Positions 1 to 12,200 of a DNA stretch of 64,000 bases are shown piece by piece. The DNA is taken from the NCBI RefSeq assembly GCF_043290135.1, contig NC_134702.1, forward strand, positions 191,922,491-191,986,490, read 5' to 3'. The notes below the pieces were generated by a model. It did not search any database. It had not been told where the DNA came from and saw nothing but the letters and a program-made list of their open reading frames with translations. Made by a program: the position numbers and the translations under genes. The stretch's first letter is position 1. Each line of letters starts with the position of its first letter. Source of the stretch: Rhipicephalus microplus. Taxonomy: Eukaryota; Arthropoda; Arachnida; Ixodida; Ixodidae.

Positions 1-410
1 TAAAACCAAGAAGGTTACGCCCAGCGAGTATAACGTCGAAGCCTTTTCCTGTCAGCTAGTGCTCAATGTACATGCCAATGACTGCTAATGGGAAATGAGA
101 GGCAGGAGAATGCGGCTTTTACTTTCTTACGGCGTGCGCTGTGTATATACTTCCCACCATTAACCACTTCGAGTTCATGGTATATACTAGTTCATTGTAT
201 TTATGGCACTGCGGCTCAACGCTGGCTAAATCTCTCTAAAAATATGGAGGTTACACCCAGCGACTAAAACGTAGCAACCCTTTCTGGTCAGACAGTGCTC
301 AATGTACAAGCCAATGGCTGCTATTGGGGATCGCAGCGTGCGCGTTAGCGGAAATTCTCCTGTCTTTGATTCTCCATTAGCAGCCATTGGCATGTACATT
401 GTGCACTATT
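1..410. repeat. Duplicated repeat with a 33-bp hairpin
   Basis: Two diverged copies of one sequence lie 236 bp apart: GGTTACGCCCAGCGAGTA from 13 and GGTTACACCCAGCGACTA from 249, each followed by related text up to an AATGTACAWGCCAATG motif. In the second copy, 295-327 and 374-406 are inverted repeats of 33 nt with about three mismatches, separated by a 46-nt loop. The layout suggests a non-autonomous fold-back or MITE-type repeat. No target duplication was found and the first copy may start before the window. Confidence 0.5.
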
Positions 411-2285
411 TTTTATTGTTTAACAACGCACAGAAGAAATCTCTCACCGGCACCACCTTGGAGGTCAAAATGTTACACTTGTTATACACTACAACGGCTA
501 CAAGTGATGATCAGGTGCCACTATAAAGAGCTTCGCCCCTAAAAGTTTTTTTCCCTTCGAATGCGTGACATACTTTCACTCTAGTAGTGTAGGTGATTGC
601 ACGGGCATCCCGCAGTGAACGTGGTAACTATGCAGCTTACGATGCTGAAATCAACCGATGCCCTTTCTATTCGTGGCGCAGTTATTTCGGTTCATGGCAT
701 AAATAGAAAAAATAGAGGGAACCATTCTTAGCTAATTTTGGGAATCAGTTGTCGATTCTAGGCAGCAAGTTGAGTTGTTTGATTTGCCAAACTGGTTTTC
801 GGGAACCTTCATTACCGATCGATAGTCTTTTCTGTTTATGCTGAAAAAGTGCTGCATGTCCCCTTTAACCAATTAGGGACCACAAAAGATGTACTGGTTG
901 GATTTTATTGACATTTTGCCAAAATATTTAAAAGCAATAGACAACAACACGTGCACACTTTTGAAGAATTTTATGAGAATTTTTCAGAAGTGATTACATT
1001 GTACTTTGATAAGTACGGCGGCCGCTCGAGATAGCAATAGGAAAGCTGGTCAGACGCAAGAATGGAGAGATCACTCGGTCCTTGTCAAATGAATACCGAA
1101 ATCATCGTGGCCTATACAGCTTATTGCAGTGCCGACGCTTTATGGAAAGCGTAACATCAAGCTTCTTGCAACACTATTTCATTGTATTGTGGTATGCCAG
1201 CACTGTTTTCCAGGCTTTGTGGAAATGTTGGTATATATAGATAGAATTTATTAGTAAGCTCAGCGCACGCTAAAGATCTTTCGACACTTCCGTTAGGTAA
1301 AACGACGCAAAGTGAGTGTCTTCTTATTATACAAGTAGAAGGCAGTGTTCGTCACGTAAATGGTCTGCTAAAACAAAGAGTGCAGTTGCAGACTCCGTAT
1401 CTATTGTCTGCAGCTAATTCTATCAGATGGGTAAATGCAAGCCTGTACCAATTTGTCACAGTGATGAAATATCTGTAGTTATTCATAACTTGGTCGTAGA
1501 GTTCAGCCCCTTCCATGCTGTTGTTACTGCTGCTTAGAAGTGTTTGCAGTGGCACTGCATTTTTTTATTTCAAATGTATGACCACCACGCTACAGAACAT
1601 AGGAGCTACTGTGCAGTCGTTCACCAGCATAGTAACTATGACTTTTATCTTCTGCCTTAACGACGCAGAATTGTTTGCAATATCCAAATAGAAACTATAC
1701 TCGCAACGTTTCTCTGGTTTCATACGTTTTATTGTTGACGCGCATCACCCTTCGTACTGTTTTCATTTTCCTCCTAAGTGCCTATTATTGCCAGAAGTGA
1801 CATTAAAACCTCAACGGGCTAACTCATAATCACAGCGGTATTTGTCCCAGCCTCTTAAGCATCAGATAACTAAAAATAAACCGCACCATTGCAAGCAAAA
1901 CAGCTGGTTCATTTTCTGATGCATGGCACAACATTAGGTACGTGTGTATTTTAACCAAGTCTCCTTGTACTATAAGAAGTACACCTACATTTGATTACAC
2001 CTTCGAGCAATCCTATGCTTTATATACACTTCTTGAACGATGCAGAAATTATTTAAAGTGAAAGCAGGTGTGAGATCACAACTCAGGTCTCGCGCAGAGC
2101 CGTAGTTGTCCGCCACCGCTGCTGCCACCGCCGCTGGTATGTGTAACCACATTTCGTGCAATTAGAAAAAAAAGGCAGATCCCACGTACAGCGGGAATCG
2201 ATGATATGCGAAGCGCGAAAGAGAAATGTTGATATGTAACTTTAAAATGAGCATAACGTTACCATGTGCAAGTAAATGATGGCGT
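411..2285. other. No recognisable gene or element
   Basis: AT-rich sequence with only short frames on both strands. I saw no retrotransposon motif, tRNA box or tandem array. It is probably intergenic or old, unrecognisable repeat DNA. Confidence 0.4.
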
Positions 2286-2289
2286 ACAT

Positions 2290-3360
2290 GTCTTTGGCGT
2301 CATGATTATCATGTTTGATTGTGTCATTTACCTTCGTCATGTATTCATGTCACGTGGTACAAAATTCAGTATAAGAGGAGCTAGTGAAACGGCCGTGAGC
2401 TCGCTATGAGCGGGGTATGTTGCCATGTTCTTACAAAACGCACATGTCAGGATTATCATGTTTGCACCAATCAAATAATTTGTCATTCAGTGACGTCACG
2501 TAGCACCAAATGTGGTATATGTGGAGCTAGCAAAACAGCCGCGAGCGCACCATGAAGGGCCCAATGTACTCCAATGTAGCGTTGACGCGCGCGCACGCTG
2601 GGCACGTTGGCGCTACGTTAGCAAAACACGAGCACTTTATAGTCTGACGGCAGGCGCGGCCAGCGTCCATCGGCATGGCCCGACGGCAACCGGCGTGAAA
2701 TGCGAAATGCTGCATTTCGCGTCAATACGTTACTGGACGCCGGACGCACTGAAACGTACATGCGTAAAAGCAACGCAGCACGGTGCGTGCCGGCGAGTAT
2801 ATATATGGCAGGACGGGCGCCTTGCGTGGCAACGCTGGCGTGACGTGACGAATGGAACACTAGCGAGCATGCACACCGCGTCACGTCAAAATGTATTGGC
2901 ACCTCGACTGTGGCACGTAGTCGTGTTCTCACGCGACACGCATCTCATGATTATCATGTTTGCACCAGTCGCATACCTTCGTAATCCTTTCACGTACTGT
3001 AATACCAAATTTGGTCTATGTGACGCTATCGAAATGGCCGCGAGAGCATCATGAACGTGGCATGTAGTCATATTGTGTACATAGCACGCATGTCACGACT
3101 TTCATGTTAGGGTCTGCCGCTTGTGTTTCTTATGCACTCATGTCTTACCATACCACTTTTGCAACATGCTAGGTGAACAAAACCACCGCAAGAGCTGCAG
3201 GACCATGAAATGTAAATCATGACATTCATGACATGCATGTCATAAGTTTCGTGCTATGAGCAGTCATATATGGTCTTCATTTAGTCTTGCTATGCCACAC
3301 CAAGTTTCGTATCCATATCATTGTCGAAACGGCCAGGAGAGCTGAATGTTGTAGGCGGCC
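2290..3360. repeat. Degenerate tandem array, unit about 147 bp
   Basis: The landmark GATTATCATGTTTG recurs, more or less diverged, at 2304, 2451, 2949 and 3097, with a weaker fifth copy near 3243. Each copy is followed by text resembling ACCAAATTTGGTATATGTG and CGAAACGGCCGCGAGCGC. Spacings are about 147, 498, 148 and 146. The 498 falls to 145 when the 353-bp insertion at 2557-2909 is removed, so about five units are present. The last unit runs straight into the GATA tract. The repeat unit's origin is unknown. Confidence 0.65.
2557..2909. repeat. GC-rich 353-bp insertion in the tandem array
   Basis: This block starts with GGGCCCAATGTACTCC and ends with TTGGCACCTCGACT. It interrupts the ~147-bp unit between CGCACCATGAA and GTGGCACGTAG, which are adjacent in the neighbouring unit. 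It is far richer in CG dinucleotides than its flanks, and frames are open on both strands as a consequence of GC content. No convincing terminal inverted repeat or target duplication was seen. It is most likely a separate dispersed repeat that inserted into the array. Confidence 0.45.
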
Positions 3361-3374
3361 AGATAGATAAATAA

Positions 3375-3445
<71 letters not shown>
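3361..3445. repeat. (GATA)n microsatellite
   Basis: About 21 tetranucleotide units, AGAT repeated, with AAAT variants at its left end. It lies directly at the end of the ~147-bp tandem array. Confidence 0.95.
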
Positions 3446-3479
3446 CGCTCAAAGCTCACTAGGTTCGCTAAGGAAGGTT

Positions 3480-3590
3480 TCGTATTAAAAAAAACCTACT
3501 ATAAATGACACAGTGGGACTCTTACACGGGACCGGTGGCTGCCAGCTCAGTATTCAACCACTGAGCTACACCAATACTGGAGAATTGTTG
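3480..3590 (-). repeat. tRNA-derived repeat or tRNA relic
   Basis: Read on the minus strand, 3568-3558 is TAGCTCAGTGG, a perfect match to a pol III A box. Downstream is a weak B-box-like GTAAGAGTCCCAC near 3508-3520. The B box has lost the GGTTCGA core, so this is not a functional tRNA. A run of A residues on the plus strand (T on the minus strand) follows at about 3486-3493. A degenerate tRNA-headed SINE or tRNA pseudogene is the best reading. Confidence 0.4.
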
Positions 3591-3850
3591 GCAACCTTGC
3601 CTTAGGCAGGCTTAATGTCGGGAAAGCAATCACGTTAATACCAGCTATAAAGCATTTCAAAATACGAAAGAACAAACAGCCATCGAACAATGTGAATAGC
3701 ATAACGAGTGGGTCGTCCAGTGCTCGAACCCATTTAAAAATTTGTTTTTCTTCAGCTAATAACTGTGGCGCATACCCACTTTAGGCATAATTGCTCATCA
3801 TCGTCAGCCACTGAATGAACAATTGGCGCAAAATGTTTCTGTAGGTTGCA

Positions 3851-3957
3851 GCTCCAGGACGTGGAAGCACGTTAGAGTCTTCCTTGATTTCTCTTCCCTC
3901 TTCCGCCTTTATGCCGGTTAAACAGTAAAGTTGTTTCACTCACTCACTCACAATAGA
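3851..3957 (+). repeat. Possible LINE 3' end with (CACT)n tail
   Basis: The sequence GCCTTTATGCCGGTTAAACA is followed by AGTAAAGTTGTTTCACTCACTCACTCAC. A short 3' untranslated stretch ending in a simple tandem repeat is a common form for arthropod non-LTR retrotransposon ends. No coding remnant could be read upstream, so the assignment rests on the tail alone. Confidence 0.25.
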
Positions 3958-5133
3958 GTGACTTGTTGGGCGAGTTGATTCACTCTCAACGAGCTTATGT
4001 CGTAAAAAAAAACGAGCTAAAAGAGCTTATGGCACTTGTCCTTCTTTCATGTTTTATTTTCGCACGATAAACTCACAATTGTTTAGGGGATATCACGCTT
4101 CTCAGAAGTATGACGACAAACAGCATAGCGAATGCCGGCCTACTACTCTAAACTTTTAATATTAATGCCGTAGGGGCACCAAGCAAATGTTCTTGCAGCG
4201 GTTACTCAATGAGTTTTTAGAAAAGGTTCTGAAAGGCTGCTTTTCTAGCTATCGCTGTGATTGTGCTGTGCCTTCCGCGCACGCCTTATTATAGCACAAG
4301 CAATCTACTTTATCAGCGCATAAATTCTGAAACCTGAAAGAAATTTGGAACAAAGCAGCAGACCACGTGCGTTTGACAGAATATCGCTTTCCTAAAGTTG
4401 AACGACAGATAGAACAGAAAAATATCAAAGAGTAAAAATGCCTACTTAGCATTATATTGCTGGAACCCTCTGCCTCTGAAATTCTCTTGAGCGAAATCAG
4501 AATATAGTATTATGTATTTTTATTCCAGAATAAGGAAGTGTACTCTGTAAAGTACAGTGGTCCATAATAGGTTTATTTATTAAAGACGCTGTACATTTAC
4601 CTTCATACTATTTAAAAATGAAGGGAAGAAGCTGTTTTTCTGGCTCTTCACCTGGCTTGCTTTTCTAGCTGGCGCGTTAAAATCCATAATTTTGCCTTCC
4701 ACGGCTAGATAGTCCAACATGACGCAGGGAAAGCGACTCGCAGGATGTCCTATTTATTGCCCTAATACGACAGGACTGCGAAGGCTATCTTCTTTTTGTC
4801 AGTCGATGCACTGATCTTCGACCGCGCTCATCTGAAACTTCCCTATCCAACGCGGTATAGAACATGCTCAAAGATCGGACACTGCAAGCTTTCAGACCCC
4901 AGTGTTGCCTGTTACTGCCTCAATTGTCTGCCCATCATTAACGAAGTCACGATGTCATCTGATGGCCTCGTTGGGTGACGTCAAGATAGCGTCAAAAATC
5001 TCTGCAATATCTGGAGTCGCATTGACGTAATATGATGATGTCTTCAGTGATGATCATTCATGCATGAGTCGTGTTACCACCGACACCACAGGACGCTGAC
5101 TCATTTTCTTGATCTTTGAAACAATTGAGGCTT
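3958..5133. other. No recognisable gene or element
   Basis: AT-rich, only short frames, no motif recognised on either strand. Confidence 0.35.
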
Positions 5134-5146
5134 TGTTATTATTAGA

Positions 5147-5389
5147 TTGATTGATTGATATGTGGGGTTTAACTTCCCAAAACCATTATATGATTATAAG
5201 AGACGCCGTAGTGGAGGGCTCCGGAAATTTAGACCACCTGGGGTTCTTTAACGTGCACCCAAATCTGAGCGCACGGGCCTACAACATTTCCGCCTCCATC
5301 GGAATCGCAGCCGCCGCAGCCGGGATTCGAACCCGCGCCCTGCGGGTCAGCAGCCGAGTACCTTAGCCACTAGACCACCGCGGCGGGGC
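5147..5389 (-). mobile_element. Full-length tRNA-derived SINE (Ruka-like)
   Basis: On the minus strand the head carries an A box TGGTCTAGTGG (5377-5367) and a perfect B box GGTTCGAATCC (5333-5323), the internal pol III promoter of a tRNA-related SINE. The body contains GTTAAAGAACCCCAGGTGGT and ends in a (TGAT/ATCA)n tail. Exact 13-bp direct repeats TGTTATTATTAGA flank it (5134-5146 and 5390-5402), a target-site duplication typical of LINE-driven insertion. The sequence resembles the Ruka SINEs described from ixodid ticks; the family name is from recall, but the structure is directly visible. The perfect duplication suggests a fairly recent insertion. Confidence 0.85.
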
Positions 5390-5402
5390 TGTTATTATTA
5401 GA

Positions 5403-6029
5403 AAAGCAAGGTCAATCAATTGGGTCAGTTTACTTTACGGAACTTCTTTTTACACAATGTGCATTTCAGCACGTCCCATTTGTTATAAGTTTGTTTCAAT
5501 TGTTAAGCGGCCGCGTTTAACGCGCAAGGTGTTTGTGGTAATTGTTATATAGCCTAATATAAAAAATGTGCATGATCCCAGTATTTTGCTGTCGGTATAA
5601 TACGGAAGTGATACCTGTACTTGCAGAAAGAGTTCAGTGTTATTTTGCATTGTTTCACCACAAGGGCGAAGGAGTGAATGCGACAGCAACAAATTTCAAT
5701 ATAACGCGAAGATCAGCAAGCAGCTCAAAGCTTGAGGCGCGCACCTCGAACAGAAACACACACAAAATGAGCATACACAGAACGAGCGCAGACTAAGAAA
5801 GCTCAAAGCTCGACATTTAGAGCAGGCATTTTAAACAGAAACAAAGACGCACGAAATGAGCACACGAGTAGACACGGGACAAGCGCGAACAACTGTCACA
5901 ATTTTCGCATCTTCGTGTGTGAACAGCGTGCTTCTTTCACAAACATACCCAAGGCAGATGATGAAGTGACCCTCGCACTCTCCTGGATCACAAGTCTGAC
6001 AAGCGCGCACGCAGGAGAGTAACCAAGCT
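5403..6029. other. Unassigned; two related segments about 84 bp apart
   Basis: 5749-5793 (GAACAGAAACACACACAAAATGAGC) and 5833-5890 (TAAACAGAAACAAAGACGCACG) are two diverged versions of one motif, both followed by ACGAGCGC/ACAAGCGC-like text. No coding function was recognised. Confidence 0.35.
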
Positions 6030-6660
6030 CCGTGAATACGGTGCTCTTCGAAACAAAAGCATGGCCCCCAAGATGGCGGGCGCGTGGCGGCTTTTTCTTC
6101 GGATGGCGTGCTCGGAGAGAACGTGTTTTCAGGGGTGGGCGTAGCCCGCTCTTTTCTCCGCACTGCGGTGCTCCTTGGTTTGTTCGAAAAAGGTGCCGCA
6201 CTGTTTACAAAGGTTGCATGTGGCAAAAAAAAATTGTTTAGCGCTTTTTTTAGAACTTCGCACTCATTTCGCCATGTAGGGCCTTGGTGTTTTGGAGAGA
6301 AAGTCAATGATTGGGCGTATATATTTTCAAATTGGCTTTTTTGCCGTAAATTTGAGCTGCTCATTCTAGAGCACTTAATATTCCGATGCCTCTGCAAGAG
6401 ATTCGTATGTGCTGGAAACTTGGTGTACTTCAAAGTTTGCAGGCTGTATATTATGGAGGGTACTGGCGAAGAAAAAAAAAACGATTTCCCATCAACAAGC
6501 GAAGTCAGAAGAGGGCCGCGTTCTACACTCACAGGTTACGCTCGAATAAAACGGTTGCTTCTTATTCCCTTTCATAAAACAAGCTCTGGCTTTCTTTGTA
6601 ATGCGGCTTCAAGAATTCTCCCGTCGAGCAAAAGAAGCAGAGTAAATGGATGAGGGTGCT
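6030..6660. other. GC-rich patch with overlapping opposed open frames
   Basis: 6055-6180 is a CG-rich island in AT-rich DNA and contains CCAAGATGGCGGGC, which fits the YY1 core CAAGATGGCGG found near some animal start sites. A 189-codon frame runs on the plus strand (6084-6653) and a 233-codon frame on the minus strand (6532-5831). They overlap, and neither translation shows a domain I recognise. They may be a chance result of the base composition, an exon, or part of an unknown repeat. Confidence 0.2.
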
Positions 6661-8655
6661 GGCGGTCACCACGCCTCCAGACTATGTCTAGATTGAACGT
6701 CGCCGATTCTGCTACGACCACCGGCTGGTTACAGGCACGTTTGGGTCACTTGTGGTCGCCCATTTACACTATGAATTTTTGCGGTATTCAGCACAAACGT
6801 TGGGCAATGTAAGAAGAAATATCAAGGTGTTTTGCTTGTATAAGAAGTACGCAACACGCGTTCAATGTTTGATGTACTTGGTATCAAGCACTGCGGTGTT
6901 ACATTCCAGCGACAATTTGCACTTTTTCGCCCTTTATTAGGCTACCTTGGCAAATACTTAGTTTTTGTTAGAAAGACGTAGTTATGCTACATGTGCGACG
7001 CTTTGATTTGAATGCAGTTGACAATACAGTAAACGAACACGGCATTGATATCGTCATTGTGCTGCCAAAACATATTCAAAATTCAGATAACTTAAAAGAA
7101 GTCAATGAAAACTCGGGCACTTTCACTGTGAAAAACGTGGGTAGATCGGCTAATTGAAGCCTTCAGTACAATTGCGGCAAAACTACTTCTCACGTACCTA
7201 ACTTCAGTGCCATGACCAGGGCACTCAGTTTTGCAGAGCGTAATCCTGCTTTGGTTTACCACCTCATAAACATCCGTGCGTGATACCATAGAAAAATTTG
7301 ATTCAGCATAAGAGAGCTATACGGTTCGACCGGAATAATTAACCAAGTAATTGCCCATAAAATCTCCAGAAAGAAGGAATGCTAGAATGAGTATATATTT
7401 CTCAAATGGACGTATTCATTGCCAAAACAATATAGACCATAAAGAAAAAAAGTCATGCTGCCGCATAATAATTGATACCTTCATGAATTACCTCTCAGGT
7501 TAGCGCAAAACCAAGCGCACGGTGGAATCCCGTACGCTCTACTGATGCCGCGGCGTCCTCTCGCGGGAGCCGAGCAAGTGAGGCGGTACTCATTTATTTT
7601 CATGAACTCTGTAATTTTCACGGCTAAAAACAAACATGCCACGCGCCCACCATCTCGCAGGCCATGCGCGAGAGGCGACAAGCGTTATAGTCGACTGAAC
7701 GTGAGCCCTTGATAGCACCTCGCTACTGATGACGAAAACGCGCTGAGTGTTGAAGCTCTGAGGACCACTAATTAATACATGGCGTGTGTAAACAGCTAGC
7801 CATTAACTCACCTGACAACGTCCGTTCTGTCGCCTAATCATTAGCACCGTGCGCAGTTGATCGGTAAAGTGCTAGTTCGACGCCCCATGGCAGAACCTTT
7901 CCTTCTAGTTTTTTGTATTTGCGATTTGTCACTATATATTTTGCAAAGGTATATGCATGACGGAAACACATTATAGAAGCAGTAATAGACCTCGACATAA
8001 AACACTTCTGTGTTAAAAAGTAGAGTTAAAGGTTGCTTTATTAGGTGATGAGTGCGCCTGAACTATATGGTTCAATCGGAGAGTTTTAATTAGAAGAAAA
8101 TGATTTATCGGTCCTCCAGAACTCATTACTGTAACTTATCCTCAACATGAAGCAGCGGTGTCTTTTTATGAGCTGCTAATAGACAATTACACGTAAGTAA
8201 TGCACGTGACTGTTGCCCGAGCAATAAACATTTGATGCACGGGCAACACAGGTAAGGCGACGGTGAGGTGAAGCTGTAACAAGCTATCAAAAATACGCCG
8301 ACACGAACGCAGCTATTGTGCGAGTAGCCACAGCAAGATAGTTTCAATGAAGCTACAAGTGCCGACTGTCACATTAAACCACTAAAAAAACGAGTGCAAT
8401 TGCCGTGTTCTCGTGGAAGCAGTTGCAGGGACTTCCCCTGGCCCTAACTTATGACTGTTAGGTCCGTTATGCTTAGATTAAGCATAGCGTGATGCGTCGT
8501 CTGAATAAAACTGTAATGTCGTGCCTAGAGCAGCTAGATATTTTACTGCAATAGCGTTACAGCACACTTAAAGAAATGCTTTCCATTAGGAAATTAACAA
8601 CTTGTTTGCTTTTTTATCAACGCGATAACAGCATTTTAAGACGTTTTAGTGCACG
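6661..8655. other. No recognisable gene or element
   Basis: AT-rich flank of the palindrome. Only short frames are present, and no transposon ends, tRNA boxes or arrays were found. Confidence 0.35.
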
Positions 8656-8892
8656 ATAGCTTCATCACTCATTCATGAAAAGATTAGGTTGTTTGCGCAA
8701 CAACTCGGAAATGACAATTTACTGCGTAGGTCGGGAAATTTGTAGTATCAAATTTTGTTATATCGTGTTTGAACTGCTTTTTCGTAGGAGACGGCGTTAT
8801 CCTAAAGTAACATATTGTAATATGTAACTTCTCTGAGTAAGGAAGCTTCTCAGTCGTCGGAAAAAGAGCACTTGTTCGGGGATCAATCCCAG

Positions 8893-8937
8893 ATGAATTT
8901 CTCAGTAATTAAGAAGCTTTCTTACTGAGAAATTCAT
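8893..8937. repeat. Perfect 16-bp hairpin (left arm)
   Basis: ATGAATTTCTCAGTAA (8893-8908) and its exact reverse complement (8922-8937) flank a 13-nt loop. A related half site, CTCTGAGTAAGGAAGCTTCTC, lies about 60 bp upstream. The mirror copy is at 39375-39419. Function is unknown. Confidence 0.7.
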
Positions 8938-9117
8938 AAAGATACCCTTGTGGTTTTCTGGTACATACGGGTGGTTCACCGTTTCTTCCACCTGGAAAAG
9001 ACTCGAACAACACTATAACGTTCTGACTTATTTGCCGCGACACTAAAGCCAAAATTTTGAGCCCCCTTCTAATTGGAAAATAGGGGCAAATGTATAGATC
9101 AGCGACCTGCTAATTCT

Positions 9118-9242
9118 GTTTCTTTTTCCCTTTTTTTGTCTTTCTTTTTTCTTTTAGTTCTTCTGTTTTTTTCTTTCTTACTGTCTTTCTTTCTTTGTTA
9201 TTTATTTCTCTCTTTATTTCTCTCTTTATTTGTTATTTCCGC
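9118..9242. repeat. Polypyrimidine tract
   Basis: About 125 nt of almost uninterrupted T and C, with TTTC/TTTA/TCTC words and many T runs. The mirror at 39070-39194 is a polypurine tract. It is low-complexity sequence, not coding. Confidence 0.8.
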
Positions 9243-9244
9243 CT

Positions 9245-12200
9245 GAGGTATTATATCCTTCATTCTGGAAATGAGAGCCTAACCCCAAGCCTAACAGCAC
9301 AACACATCTGTTGCTACCGGGAGCATCGACGTTTTGGCCTGCAACAATGTAATCCAACAACAAAATGTGGCACCTCGAAATTACAAGGAACCTCGACAGA
9401 AGAACAGAGTGCCACGTTGCAAAGTAGCTGATCTCCGACAAGCTTATGACTGAGTGCACAAATGATCTGAAACGGCGTTTTGAAACCGGAATATATGAGC
9501 GCCGCGCCTTCTAGGAGCTCTTTCGTATAAACTCATATACATGTACACTATCCAGCTCCAGAGTTTTTGTAAAATGTGCCGCCAACACCTCTCCTTATTT
9601 TGTAATTCACATATTTTGCTTATACTTCCCTTGCTAAGTGCAGTGATATGAAAGTTAGTAATTCCTTCGATAAATATATTTGAGTAGCCCATATTATTTA
9701 CGTTGTAAACACGACTACACTGATTAGAGGCAGTTGATGCCTAAGTACATGTAGGAGCACATCGATTCGGGCCCAGACGCTAACATTCCTATTTCGCTTA
9801 CCAATGTGGGCATTTATGACCATCACGGCCAGAAGAGGTTCTTGCAAATTGAAAATTTAGAAGTCGTAATGAAACAGATCAAGCGTATGCGTAATGTTTG
9901 CGCCTAGAAGAGTAAAAATGCCTTCACCTCTCAGAAGTGTTGAATAATCATGCAAGCTTATTTATTATCATTGTTTTTTTTCTTAGAACGTAGTATCACG
10001 CTTGTCTAGCGAATGTGCGTGAAGTAGCTATAGAGTGGGCAATAGCATATTCCACCCCTTGCGCTACAGGGTGCAAAGCACAAGCAGAAAATAGTACTTA
10101 CTATAGATAACGACACCAAGCGATGGCAGTACCATTGACCTTTTTCCCATGCTTTTAATTGCGGCAATGCTGAAACGCGTAAATAAGTAAACCTATATTT
10201 AGAACTTTTAGGCAACGTTCGAGTTAAGTGATGGCGCATGCTTTGCGTTCTCAGATGAGATATCGCCTAAATATCCAAGTGCAATAAAGCGCATTAAAGC
10301 GCAATAAAGAAAGAGTTGGTTTCTAAAGACGCTTTGCCAGAATTTCGCACTACAAATCTTGTATTGATAGAGCAACTAATTTTTATGCACAACTGCCCTA
10401 GTCAAACTATCTAGTCTAAGGACAAAATAGTGTGCCAGTGAAATTACTTCAAACTACCAGTGTTGTACGAAACGGCGTTCCAAGAAATGAAGTTCTAGAA
10501 AGTAGTTCCCTTTTGCGGGAACAAAATAACGACATTGTTTCATAATGGATCGGTGGAACTGTTACGGCAACGCGCTACGTTTATGTGTGCAAGGTAGAGT
10601 GAAGAGCGTTCCTTTAATAACATTTCTTGGCATTGAACGCACGCAGCACATAATGTTGAACAAGACGGATTGGCAACTGCATGAGGTGCAACAGTCTACC
10701 ATTCACATGTCACAGGAGTATGCTGAATCTTAGTGTTAAAGTTAAGGTACCCTCCGGTAGCGCACAAATGTGCGCAGCGCCGAGACTGGCCATGTGTGGG
10801 ATGAACATTTGATTAAGTTTTCTATTATTATGATTCCTTAAGACAGCAATCAAGAGGCGTTATGGAGTGTAGGAGTGTTGACACTCCTTGGAGAATTTGT
10901 ACTTCACATTCCAGAATGATCGTACCACATTGTAAAGCTGCCAGGAAAGGGCACACTGTTTTTATTTTGGCGAATTTTCTGGTCAACATACTTATAAGTA
11001 GTGCGCGCGCTGGTGTGTGTGTTATGGCAGTTCCGCAACGCGTCTATGTGTCTTTGTCGGCGTAGTCGAGGCACCTTCGTGTAGTTCCATCGTGTCTTCG
11101 AAAAGTGCCAATAATTGTCATAAAAGGGGTCACTTGCGCTCAAAACAAAGGCACCAGTCACAGTGCTTCAGGAACAGAAAGTGAGAAAAGCATCAATCTG
11201 CTAACCACCGTAATCCAGCGTAGTGATATTTCCCTGCGCATGGATGGTCTCAGGCCCCAACATAAGGGTGGCAAAGTTACGTTTTGAAAGTATGTCTTTT
11301 AAAAGTGAGCGCCCTAGCCATGTGCAGTGTACGCTCTGGACATTTATATATGTTTTATGGTCACGCACTCTTATGCTGCTAATGTTTGACCTAGTCCCTG
11401 TGAGTATTTTTGCTCATCACGTGTATTTAGGCTGATTGATGGCTCAATCCACCCTGCAGCGCATATATCTCGTGCAAGCTTCCGGTATGCACCACGTGAG
11501 CAGCCATCAGCAAGTCTGTCTTTTGACATCCGGGTGCGTGGCGAGTAGGGAAGGAGACTACATTGTCATGTGCATTGCTTTTGCCATCCCGAAAAGGTCT
11601 TTAGAAGATCTTGTTCTATGATAAATCGTGGTCCTCAGAAAGCACTCGAAGAGATGTTCCCTGGTCAAACCAGCTCGTGTCATCCTCGATAGGTACCAAG
11701 GTCTTCAAGAAATGTGCGAGAAGAATTGTACCATTTGTGCACGACATCAGGACATCAAGTGTTGTCAGGGAGGTGGGTGCCACAGTGGTGTCTGTCTGGT
11801 GCCTGCGACGGTTGCGTTTGGCCATTAATCTAAGTAGCATGGCAGTTACCTCCGTGGCTCTCGGTCTATAATTTTATTGTAATTGATTTATAACAGTCAC
11901 CACATCAATAACGACTGTTATGCAATGAACAATACACGTACATACAGCGGTACATTCTTGTTGCACCCACTGGGCCTGCCCCTTTCTCTAGTATCTCTAT
12001 TCACATCGTTCTTATTAGTGTACAACATAGCAGAATTCTCAAGCTCTTGATAAAGTGGCCCTTCAACATTGAAAACGAGTTGCTAACGACAAATTCAAAG
12101 CTTGTCATTTGGATTCAAGCCCCGAGATGAAACCTTTGCTAAGTACGAAGGGACTCGACTCTTGGACATTATTTCATGTACTCGAGCTGCAATATTAAAT

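Noticed and set aside
2512..3054. 180-codon frame with overlapping opposite-strand frames
   Set aside because: It spans tandem repeat units and the GC-rich insertion; openness follows from composition and repeat structure.
3361..3445. GATA repeats or other repeats as a CRISPR or telomere array
   Set aside because: Uniform tetranucleotide repeats without spacers; no TTAGG telomere repeats are present and the DNA is eukaryotic.
3480..3590. Functional tRNA gene
   Set aside because: Perfect A box but the B box lacks the GGTTCGA core, and no cloverleaf could be drawn.
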